From: Posidonia oceanica
Taxonomy: Eukaryota; Streptophyta; Magnoliopsida; Alismatales; Posidoniaceae
Direction: 5' to 3'
Assembly: GCA_037176725.1 (NCBI GenBank)
Contig: JAZBRS010000013.1
Coordinates: forward strand, 10,233,001 to 10,297,000
Length of the DNA: 64,000 nt
Shown: piece by piece, positions 55,140-64,000 of the stretch
How the letters are laid out: the number at the start of each line of letters is the position of its first letter
How positions within the stretch are numbered: the first letter of the stretch is position 1
Made by a program: the position numbers and the translations under genes
The notes under the pieces: model-generated
Seen by the model: only the letters and a program-made list of their open reading frames with translations
Told to the model about the DNA's origin: nothing
Databases searched by the model: none

Positions 55140-58100
55140 CTATGGAGCACTCTCTCCCTCCCCCTTTAGAACTGAAGGAGGAACAGCAGGAGGCCGAGGT
55201 GACTGATGGATGAAACCACCAGAGGGAGCCCAAGAAGTGGCTCGAGAGCAGCGACTACCTGAACGGTGGCTCGAGTCAAGCATCAATGGAGGAGGAACTG
55301 GCTGCCCTACAATGGCACCACTCACGAAGGCATGCTTCCGATAATGACTCACCTCATCCTCAAGCTGTGAGATGATGTCTGCAGTACCATCCAAACTCTG
55401 CGGAAAAGGCAATCAGAATGTCAAATACAAGCAAAGACAAAGAAATGAAGATGGGACAAGGCTCGTCGTACCGCCTAAACACTAACGAGTTGCCTCCACA
55501 GCTCGACAACCTCCATACATGGACTAGTCACTAGGGGAGCCTCCTGCTGTAGGGTCAGCCTCGCTAACTCAGCATCCCTCTCCTCAGCCCGCTGCTCCAA
55601 CTCTCGGATGTGAGTGGCCTAGGAGGTGACAGTCCCCTCCAACTCCTCCAATCTCCTAACTAAGCTAGCAGCAATAAAGTCACCAGCCTGCTCCTTCAGC
55701 TTGTTCTCCAAATAAGCAATCTACAGGCAACAATGTTAGAATCAAGAAAGGACTTAATCACAAGCAGGAAAAAATAAATATTTATACCTTATCCTAGATT
55801 CGAGAGATCTCCCCCGAGTGATCCGGAGGAGGCACAGAACTAGTAGAGGACTGCAAAGAAAGAAAATATACAATTAGTGCATAATCAGGTTTTAGAAAAC
55901 TATAGAAATTCAAATCTAGCTGAGAGCCAGAAGCGCGGAGGCACTCAATCTCCCCAGTCAGAGTAGAGAGCTGCTAAGTCCTCCTGCTGAGCCTGCTCGT
56001 CCGCCGCCTTGAGCTACAAAAGGAGAAAAGAAGCAAGTTAGCTAGCTAAACTATCAGGTTATAAAATGAAATTCAAAAGCTTACCGCTATCTCCATCTAG
56101 GCACAATGTGACTGTGCCGCCGCCAGCAATGTCACTCGACTCAGGGTCTGAGTCCCCCATAGGAAGGTTCAAGCACCCGAGGAATTGGGTCTGGTGGAAG
56201 ATCATCAGCGAGGAGAACTCAACGTCCATCCACTCGACCCAGGCAGCCTTGTCATCCGCCGTCATGTTAGTCGAAGTGGGGGAGCCATGGCGAGCCCAGT
56301 CCAACAACTATGGGTTGAAGACATCGACCCAATGGCAAGCACGAGCGCCCCCGCCTCGAGTCTCCCGCTAGACCCAGAAAGGAGGAGCTAGTGGCTGAAT
56401 CTGCCAGTGCCCCAACTGTCGCAGCGCTCTGCTGATCTACTGGAAGTGGCAGTGGTTCCAATAGTGGATCCAGACATCCCAGTCAAAAATGGCCCGATCA
56501 CGAGCAATCTCAGGGATGTCCGCATGCTCCCCCTCACCATAGGGACGCCAGACCACCTGAAAAGAGCAAAGAAATGTCAGAAAAAAAAATAAATGAGTAG
56601 AAGCAGGAAGGACAAAGGAAAGCAAATTAGCTGAGCTGGGACCAGCAACTCAAATTGCAGACGACCAACATAGCGGTTATCATCTACTGACTCAGGGGCT
56701 GGCTTAGCATCAGCCCAAAATAATCCCCGAGGGAAGGGTGCACCCCTTAAAGGAACAGGAGGAGGAGTGGGCCGCAAAAAGGTGAAGTGGTCCCACGCCC
56801 ACATCTGCATAAGACATCAGGTTCTAGTTAGCATATCATACCATATCAAGCAGTATTAACAAGCAAGCACAACATTTACCTGAAAAAAAGGCAGGTTCCT
56901 GCCTAGCTGACGAGAACTATCATCCGTAAAGCAGAAGAGGGTCAAGTACAGATGCACCAGGCTGGTTGCTCCCCAAGTGTACTCCCCTACTCAATCCAAG
57001 TCAGCCAGAAGGGGCAGAAAAATGGCAGAGAGCTTCGAGGTGGCGTGCGAAAGGAGAACCTCCCTGAACAACACCAAGAGAAAGGCCCGAAGTTGCTGAT
57101 CTGCATCCGCACTCGGCCCCGTCACCGTCTCAGAAGAGTCCTCGAACCGGTGGACAGCAGAAGAGATAACCAGAAGGTGGGGTCCGTGCATAACTATCCG
57201 ACTGCCCACCAGCTCCCTCATCATAACAGTGTAGTCCGAGTGAACCCGTCCAGTCACCGGGCGGCCTGTAACTCGAAGACCGGTCAACCGCACCATATCC
57301 TCCAATGAAAGGACGAACTCGCCCACCCTCGTAACTATGGAGCTGGTCTGGTAGTTGTATCGCTCTGCGACTGCCTTCAAGAACATAGGCTGAAGGGGAA
57401 ACTCGGGGATGGATAGAAAATGCCCGAACCCCATCCGTGCCAGGCACTCCTGCTGAAAAGGAGCCAGCATCCAGTAGCACCGACGGACCTGCCCCCAGTA
57501 ACAGCGAGTCACCGTCGGGACTCGACTCTGCAAAAGAAAGGAAAATTGTCAAACAAGCAAAACAATCAAATTAATTGGCAAAAATTTGAGAAGAAAGTAT
57601 ATTACCTGTCCTCTCGATGCAAGGGCAGCAGTGGCAAACTCAATACAGGACGCGTCCCTACACGGTCCCGACACCTGAATCTCTTCACGGGAAATGTGGG
57701 CCCGTGAGAAGTCCAGGAGGTCCATGGCACCACCCTTCGCCTCCTGCTGAACAAAGTCAAGAATGGTGCGGTACCAGGCATCGTCCTCACTGAACTGGAC
57801 AACAAGGGGGTCTACAGGTCCCGCCTCAAGCACCACCTCCTCTAACGCCGTCTCTATCAGAGCCACCATGTGAGGGACTCCTCCCCTGAGCTATCAGAGC
57901 CACCAAAGCTCACGGCTGGAACTGCTGCTGCCGCCGCAACTGCGCCCCCGACGACCCCCGCCTTTGCCTCCATAATCGTGCCCTCCACAGCCATGCCCCC
58001 CATAGCCTCTACCTCCACAACCGCCATCACCACCTTTGTCACCGCCAGAACAGCCGCCAGAGTCTCGGACGGAGGCACCCCAAGCTCGCCGGGGGACGAC

Positions 58101-58161
58101 GGTCCCTGTCCCGTCCGGGCACGTTTCGCCAATTTCATATACACCTTGCCAAACCGATGCA
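55140..58161 (-). pseudogene. Antisense gene 2 of D: plant mobile domain protein with coiled-coil tail, multi-exon
   Basis: PMD proteins are plant proteins, some nuclear (MAIN/MAIL1 family), others carried by transposons. Minus-strand exons: about 58161-57606 (donor ACAG|GTAATA), 57527-56880 (acceptor TTGCAG, donor CAG|GTAAAT), 56804 to about 56632 (acceptor TGCAG), 56556-56085 (acceptor TTTTCAG, donor GCG|GTAAGC), then shorter exons to 55140. PMD signatures in order: LSLEDMVRLTGLRVTGRPVTG, YTWGATSLVHLYLTLFC, MWAWDHF..LRP and VVWRPYGE. A heptad-rich segment at 55730-55490 (LENKLKEQ.., ELEQRAEERDAELARL) suggests a coiled coil; the last exon ends PPSVLKGEGESAP. Stops (56988, 56436 and others), a probable frame slip near 57870 and a lost donor near 56631 make it a pseudogene. 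Confidence 0.72.
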
Positions 58162-58269
58162 TTTTCACAGAAAAAGGGATGAAGCAATCGCCGCACGTCA
58201 TCGCTGAAGAAGGAGGACTTGTAGTCACTAGAGAAGAAGGAGAAAGCAAGTAAGGTGGCAGCTTGCTGT

Positions 58270-58500
58270 GTAAAATGAGGGTTTTATAACATTCAATGTT
58301 GAATGCAGAGACTAGGCTATTTAACGCTTCGGGGAAGACGACTCGTTGAACGCTGGAAATGGGCTGTTCAACGCTCCAAAGAAGATAAAACATTGAACAC
58401 AGGAAACGGGCCGTCCAACGCGCCAAGGAAGATAAAACGTTGAACGTAGGGTTCTACACGTCCAACGTTGAACGCGTCAGCTCCCGCGTACAATGCATCT
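58270..58500. repeat. GTTGAACGC/GCGTTCAAC word block upstream of antisense gene 2
   Basis: Repeated CGTTGAACGC, TGTTCAACGCTCC, CGTCCAACG and AACGTTGAACGCG words, several as facing pairs that could fold (GTTGAAC ... GTTCAAC). The spacing is irregular. Confidence 0.72.
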
Positions 58501-58721
58501 GACACAGGGAGCATTTTGAACTTTGAATTTCGTGCATAAAATTGAGTTTAAAAGATAAACAAAAGTTGGAAAATGAAAAGAAATATAAAATGGAATTTTA
58601 TTAATGATGAAAATTTATTACAGCTTTTGTTTCTTTGCAGGGAATTCAATACATAATTTGGGCCTCACACCCTCGTACCAAACATCATGGGTAGCATTGG
58701 AGATGGCTTCACTGTCCACAT

Positions 58722-60028
58722 TCAGATTATCCCACGAAGAAGAGACACAGCTCTGTCCTTTTCATCCCAAATGCCGGCGTGAAAGTAAACTTGAGCAATA
58801 TCTCCAAGGGTGTCCCTCAAGTGCGGAAGGATCATATCCGAGAAACGAGGCATGGGAGGTATAGCCCGAGGAAGGCCCAACATGGAAAAGTAGCATTGGG
58901 GGTTGTACCTTACAAATTCTCTCGCCTCAACCAATGTCAAGAAGTACTCGGGATTGTATGTTGTCCGAAATGTTGAGAGGTGACTAAAGGAATCTATCTA
59001 GGGTTTGACCTCGCATATGCAGAATTGACGAACATACTCCTCGAGAGGAAGACCAACGTCAAGAGCAGGCAACAAAATATGCTCATCCAGCCACCGCAGA
59101 ACCAGAAAAGGCGACCCGAAGAATGGCCCCTCGAGGCAAGTGCTAAATAAACCCTGAATATTGAAGGCTAGCATAGATTGACTCAAACTCTTCTCTAGAT
59201 TGCGAACGCTCATGCACATAAGCTTGGCATGATATGCACTAATGGTCAAAGCCTCGTTTGGTAAAAGCACTAGTCCACCAATTAGAATGAAGATGCACTC
59301 CAAACAAGAGGCTTCAGAACAAATGCTGTCCTGCTGCTTCGAAAAGAATTTCCACAGAGAAGCAAGGTTGATGCAGCCATCCAGTACCAGATTCTTCAGA
59401 ACAACGACGAAACCAAAGATGCGTTTTAGGAGAGAGAAGGACCCTACCACCCCGGTAGGTAAAAGATAAGCATCCCTAGAATAAATGGAGGGATCAGCTT
59501 ATCGAGTGCCCAATAAAGCACTTACCTCTTCCAAAAGAATAGTAAGCTCCCTCAAAGAAGTGAAAAATGTATGAGTAAGGGGGTTCCATAGCCCACAAAG
59601 ACCAAAGAGTACCTTCCAGTCAATGGGCTGCCGCAGTTGCTGGAGGGTTTGACAAAAGCCAGCTTCCCCCAAGCGTTCTCAGTACCTCTTTGGTGCCCAA
59701 GTGCGAAAACTTTGGACCGAATCTAGTTGATAGGCCTTACCATCCCGGTCACTATTCGAAGAAGCCAGAGGCTACAAAAGAAAAGGGAGATCGGTACAAC
59801 AAAAAAGTAGCATGAAAAGAAGTAATAATACAAAAATGAATAGATAATACCTTCCCGTTCACCAGAAGGTTTGCCAGATGATTAGGCATAGCCAATAGCC
59901 GAAGCTGCACTTGGTCAAAAGGAGAGGAGAAGTTAGCTACCTTGAAGCATGATGAGGAATCTCGCTCAAATCCATGAGGACAGTCAAAATTTTCTCGGAA
60001 ACAGAAAGAATTGAAAAAGAAAAGAGTT
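58722..60028 (-). pseudogene. Antisense gene 3 of D: DUF7745/PMD-like, three exons
   Basis: Minus-strand exon 1 (about 60028-59851) encodes ...CPHGFERDSSSCFKVANF...PNHLANLLVNGK with donor AAG|GTATTA. Exon 2 (59771-59526) begins after TTTTGTAG and has SFRTWAPKRY and LWNPLTHTFFTSLRELTILLEE with donor GAG|GTAAGT. Exon 3 (about 59443-58722) has ILIGGLVLLPNEALTISAYHAKLM, VLRWLDEHIL, and after one TAG (58998) NPQCYFSMLGLPRA and LRDTLGDIA. Exon structure and order match antisense gene 1 residue block for residue block, so one is likely a duplicate of the other. Stops near 59685 and 58998 make it a pseudogene. Confidence 0.66.
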
Positions 60029-60164
60029 ACTGATTCAAGGCAAGGAGGGGGGCTTAATATAGGCCGTGGTACCCCCACAAGGAGGGAAACAATCAACAAA
60101 TCAGAGATTTGTTGCCGGATTGGTAATAATGAGCAAGAAAGGAAAGGCATCCTGTCTCGAGACG

Positions 60165-60225
60165 TTAAATGCAGCCTCTGGGCCGTTCAACGTTGAACGC
60201 TGCAAATCGAGCATTCAACACTCCA
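60165..60225. repeat. GTTGAACGC word block upstream of antisense gene 3
   Basis: This short block contains GACGTTAAATGC, CCGTTCAACGTTGAACGC and GCATTCAACAC. It is the same vocabulary as the blocks at 52650, 54525 and 58270, and again lies just upstream, on the minus strand, of an antisense gene. Confidence 0.68.
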
Positions 60226-60660
60226 GAGCAGAATAAAAGGCAATCCATAATCTCTGGTACACAACTGGAGAAAATAAAGCCAATGCAACTAGCAGAGAGG
60301 AGGTCAACCCTCTTTTGCCCAACACCCAGGAGCATCACGGACCTCTCACTCACTAACTTGTGTGTCATAGGATGACGGTCATTGTGGAGAGTGTACGCTA
60401 CACTCAATGAAAGGGCACTTGACTATAACGAATTGCATTCATACATGTGTCAGTTCGCTCCAGATAACGAGAAAAATTCCTAAGTCATCCCAGTATACAA
60501 ATCAAAGCCGGCAATGATGGAGGAACCTCATTATCTAGGGTCATGCATTGCATATCATGATCACCTCCCTTGCATTTCCGCCAACATGCATCCATACATA
60601 GTGCATTACATTGCATCCCGTGGTTGGAGACTTTCACTATCGATCTCTCCCATCCTCCTG
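60226..60660 (+). other. 3' region of D similar to the 3' region of C
   Basis: GGGCACTTGACTATAACGAA with TTGCATTCATACAT (60408-60445) corresponds to 36446-36478 of C, and the GCATCCATACAT stretch to C near 36590. I see no gene. Confidence 0.6.
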
Positions 60661-60669
60661 TTGACTTCC

Positions 60670-60857
60670 TCGCCCTAGTGCCTGTTGTCGTGTCTTTTAG
60701 TTCGACCCCCGCAGGCAACACCCTCGGTCGTGTCTTTTCATTCCTGTTTGACCCCCGTGGGCAATGCCTTCGATCATGTCTTTTCTTTCTTGTTCGACCC
60801 CCTTGAGCAATGCCGCTGGCCGTGTCTTTTAGTTCGACTCCTGTGGGCAACGCCCTC
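60670..60857 (+). repeat. Tandem repeat of ~60 bp at the right end of D
   Basis: Three to four units of TCGTGTCTTTT plus GTTCGACCCCC and GGGCAACGCC. The last unit is broken off after GCCCTC, where the F LTR begins; in the other units the sequence continues with a GTCGTGTC-like word. Confidence 0.78.
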
Positions 60858-63800
60858 TGTAGACACCCATTTTGACATGCTCATTTGGTGGTTCTCTCTC
60901 TGGTGGCTTCAAAACCCTTTTTTTTTAAACCTTAGAAAACCCTAGGAAAACTCTAGGCATAGCACCCTTAAAACCCTAGGAAAACTCTAGGTAAACCTCT
61001 CCAAAACCCTAGGAAAACTCTAGGTAAACCTCTCCAAAACCCTAGAAAAAACTCTAGGTAAATCTCTCCTAAAATCCTAGAAAAGCTCTAGGATAGCATC
61101 TCCTGAACCCTAGGTCAGCATTTAAACCCTAGGTTAGCACAGGACACTCCTATGCATGCACAATCCCAAGCCCTTCTCTTTCTTTCTTTTCTGATTATCC
61201 TTTTCTCTCTCTTCATTATCCTCTTCTCTCTCCTCATTATCCTCTCTCTCTTTCTCCTTCTTTTCCCCTCTTTCTTTCTTCTTTTCTTGTTCTCCATGGG
61301 CCCAACAGGTCCAGCCCACTCTTTCTCCTCCTCCCCCCTCCTTTTTATTTTTCTTTATTATTTTTATTTCATCCTTATTTCCTTTTCTTTTTTCTCCTTC
61401 CCCCTTCCTTTATTTCTTTCCTTCTTTCTCTCTTTTTTCTTCCCTTTCTTTATTTCTTTCCCTTTTTTTTCAAAACCCAAGCCCACTCCATTTCCCTCCT
61501 TTTTCTTCCATGCAAGCCTAGCCCAATTCCCCCACCTTTCTTCCTTTTTTTCTCCCCTTCCTTATTCCTCCTTCCTTTCCCTCTTTCTTTCTTCTCTTTC
61601 TTTTCTTCTTTTCCCAGCAAAGCCCAGCCCACCAAGCCCATCTCTCTCCCTTCCTCCCTCTTCTTCCTTTTTCTCCCTCTTTTTCTTCTTCTTTTTCTTT
61701 CCTTCCTTCTCTTCTTTCTTCCACCAAATCCGGCCCAGCCCACTTCTTTCTCCTTCCCCCACTCTTCTTCCCAATTCCTCCTTCCTCCTTCTTCTTCTTT
61801 TTCTTTTATTTCTTTTTTCCTCCGCGGGCCTCAGCCCATCACAGCCTTCCTTCCCCTTTCTTTTCTATTTTCTTTCTTTCCCACCTTCCCATGCCTCCTC
61901 CTTCTCCTTCCTGCGGCCCATGACCCCAACACTTCTTCTTCTCCTCTCCTCTTTTCCCTCATAGTTTAAACACCCACACTCTGCACTCACGAGCCACACA
62001 CAGATCTCCCTCGACTGCCACCCAACTGCACTCAGCCCCTCTCACAAGCCGCTCCTCTCTGCCGACACTCCCTCTACGGCACTTACTGCCTAGGATTTGC
62101 CATGCGGCGGAGCTTCACCCTCACAAAGCCGACCTCCCCAGTCACTGCCAGCCACCTGCATTTGCCTCTCTCGAGCCCATGCTCTGCCACCCTTCACTCG
62201 AGTGCAACTCCTCCGAACAAAACCAGCCATCCCAATCTCCTTCCTCACCACCTTTCAATGCCAATTGAGAGAGAAAACCAGAGAGAACTAGAGCAGAACC
62301 CATCTTCTTCCTCCTTCCAGAACCAGAGCTTCCCGACCTTGCCTCCGCGCACACAACCACCCCCAACCTCCCAAATTCCCCCAGCTCACTCACTGCACAC
62401 CCAGCAACCTCACCCAATTCCCAGCTCGCCCCTAAACGCCCAGCAGATCCTCCTCTCCACCACAAACACCTGCATACCACTTCAGCCCAGAAATGACCAA
62501 AAACTCCCATTCCACTCCAGACCCCATTTCACCCCTTCCAAACCTCTCCATCACCCTCCTCTGACCTCCACCAACTCGAGAAGCCACCGTGAGAGAGCCA
62601 GAGCTCCACCAGCCAGAATTGAGCCAGAAAAGACCACAGTTGACTCAAAAATCCGCATCTCAGCCATAGTGCACCAAACCAACTTCTGAGAGCATCTGGA
62701 GCACCGTCGGATTGCCGGTAACTCGCCCGTGCCTCGCCGCACGCTTCCCGGCCTCCCGCTCGCCTCTGCGACCTCTGGCTGTAGCAGCGAACCCACCGCA
62801 CGTTGCCAGCATGCCTCAGACGTCGTCACAGGTAATTAAATGTGTGTTTAAATTCCTTGCATGCCTCTGATGCTTTCTAGCTTTAAATTTCCGCTTTTTA
62901 TTGCTTTATCTGCTTTTCGAGCTCCGCCGTGGGCTCTGTCTTCCCCGGCGACGGTAGGTCTTCGCCGATGCCCGTTTGGCATTCCAGGCCCTCACCGTCC
63001 CTCCGCTGCCTCCTAGCAGCTCCTCCTCCCCTCCACGGCTCGCTCCAGTGCCTTGCCGAAGCAACAGCATCTCCCCCTACTCCAAAGTAGCCCCGGCCTC
63101 CAGATCTTCTCTGCACCTTCGCCAGACCTCCAGGGAGCTGGATCAACGTCTCCCAGCCTCTTCCGCGGCTGAAGCCGCCTGGGTCGTCCGCTCGCCTTAG
63201 CCACTGCACCGCCACCGCAACTGCACCGCGAGCTTTGCCTGAGCACCGGGAAGCTCGCCCGCCCGCCGCCTTGCTCCGCAGCTCCTCTGCCTCTGGCTTC
63301 ACTTGCAGCAAGCCAGTTAGGCCGGTAGACCAGCTCCGACCGCCATTTGCGCCGCCGAAGCCTCCGGCACACTCGCACAGACCTGCTCCAGCCTCCTGGA
63401 CCCTAGGCCGGGCCTGCTGCATGCCGGGCCGCCGCCACGCAGCCCTCTTTCTCCGGCTGCAACGCTGTAGTGTCAAAAGACACTGTAGCACTGTAGTGTT
63501 GTATAGTTTTAATTTAATTTTTGGTTCGGTGCATTATATTATCTTGCTTTAGTTTCATTTATTTGCATCTAAGTCCAGCTGTAGTTGATAAATCATTTAA
63601 ATTTCAATTAAAACTATATTGCATTGCAGCCTGGCCCTTTTCTTTACTTTTATTACATGTAGGTCCTCCATGCATCCATTTAATGCATTTAAATGTTAGT
63701 TTTAAAGCATGCATTGCATTTTGGTCCCTGATTTTATTTTAATTACATTGCAATCCTTCATCAGTTGAAAAATCATTTAATGTTGCATTTAAATCTTATT

Positions 63801-64000
63801 GCATTGCATTTAAATTTTCTGTTTTGAGTTATTTGCAAGTTAGTCCATCTGCAGTTTCAGCATATCATTTAAATGTGGATTTTACCATATTGCATTTCAT
63901 TTTAAATCATGCATTATATTTTATTTGCATGTAGGTCCTTTGCCTGTTTAAGATTGCATTTAATTTGCATGTTTACCATATTGCATTGTATTTTAAATCA
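60858..64000 (+). repeat. LTR of element F, 5' part (runs off the window)
   Basis: It starts TGTAGACACCCATTTTGACA and shows the long-LTR plan: CCCTAGG words (60930-61130), a long pyrimidine tract (61150-61970), a GC-rich part (61980-63480), CAG|GTAATT (cut after 62831), CACTGTAGCACTGTAG (63480-63495) and T-rich GCATTTAGGTCC-type sequence to the end. It is close to E. No polypurine tract and no paired block precede it, so I read it as the 5' LTR of an element inserted in D rather than as D's own 3' LTR. Confidence 0.82.

Larger units (their letters stand above)
47512..60857 (+). mobile_element. Element D: old Tat-type element with antisense genes, 5' part outside the window
   Basis: Sequence resumes inside pol immediately right of E. 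D contains RT, RNase H and integrase (47625-51171), a non-coding region with A-rich repeats (51172-52660), and about 7 kb with three antisense intron-containing genes (52978-60030). It ends in a 3' region similar to C's (60400-60660) followed by tandem repeats cut by F at 60857/60858. Its pol is clearly more diverged from that of H than A is. Its own LTRs are not seen with certainty. Confidence 0.8.

Noticed and set aside
61152..61964. Long open frame rich in Ser, Pro and Phe
   Set aside because: It is the translation of the pyrimidine tract of the F LTR. Similar frames of differing sequence occur in A and H at the same place.
1..64000. tRNA, rRNA or ordinary host genes
   Set aside because: No cloverleaf, rRNA core sequence or non-transposon protein family was recognised; all coding similarity is to retrotransposon or transposon-carried plant domains.

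Overview
This window is heterochromatic DNA of a flowering plant. I see no ordinary host gene, rRNA or tRNA in it. Essentially all 64 kb can be assigned to nested Ty3/gypsy (Metaviridae) LTR retrotransposons. Domain order and motifs (protease-RT-RNase H-integrase, a C-x2-H-x4-H-x4-C gag knuckle, very long LTRs, extra ORFs after integrase) place most of them in the plant Tat/Ogre lineage. The plant-only DUF7745 and plant-mobile-domain (PMD) proteins they carry support a plant source. I do not identify the species.

Five elements are recognised. H (plus strand) enters from the left edge and ends at 44695. It holds gag (231-2772), protease, RT, RNase H and integrase (19360-25642), a DUF7745 ORF (27124-28326), a hairpin-rich 3' region and a 3' LTR (39707-44695). 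A (2773-19354) is inserted at H's gag-protease boundary with target duplication CCTCC. C (29173-38561) is inserted in H's hairpin array with target duplication GAACT/GAACC. H itself lies in a minus-strand LTR, E (44696-47511), which lies in the pol region of D (47512-60857). F starts at 60858 as another LTR and runs off the right edge.

A is young: its LTRs are over 99% alike by eye. It lost the end of its 5' LTR and everything up to mid-integrase, yet keeps an open integrase core and an intact 400-codon DUF7745 ORF. H, C and D are old and riddled with stops. C is a gag-only element with 1.4-kb LTRs. D has a degenerate pol followed by about 7 kb of antisense, intron-containing genes: one PMD/coiled-coil gene flanked by two related DUF7745/PMD-like genes.

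The most interesting material is in the non-coding parts. (1) A nested stem-loop joins the polypurine tract to the first bases of the 3' LTR in A, H and C, with different sequences but the same architecture. (2) Long arrays of short hairpins in the 3' regions of A and H have arms that change together. (3) C carries a second hairpin family in its LTR and leader. (4) Each antisense gene of D is followed on its upstream side by a block of GTTGAACGC/GCGTTCAAC words. (5) A splice-donor-like site is kept in four diverged LTRs. All structure and covariation calls were made by eye.
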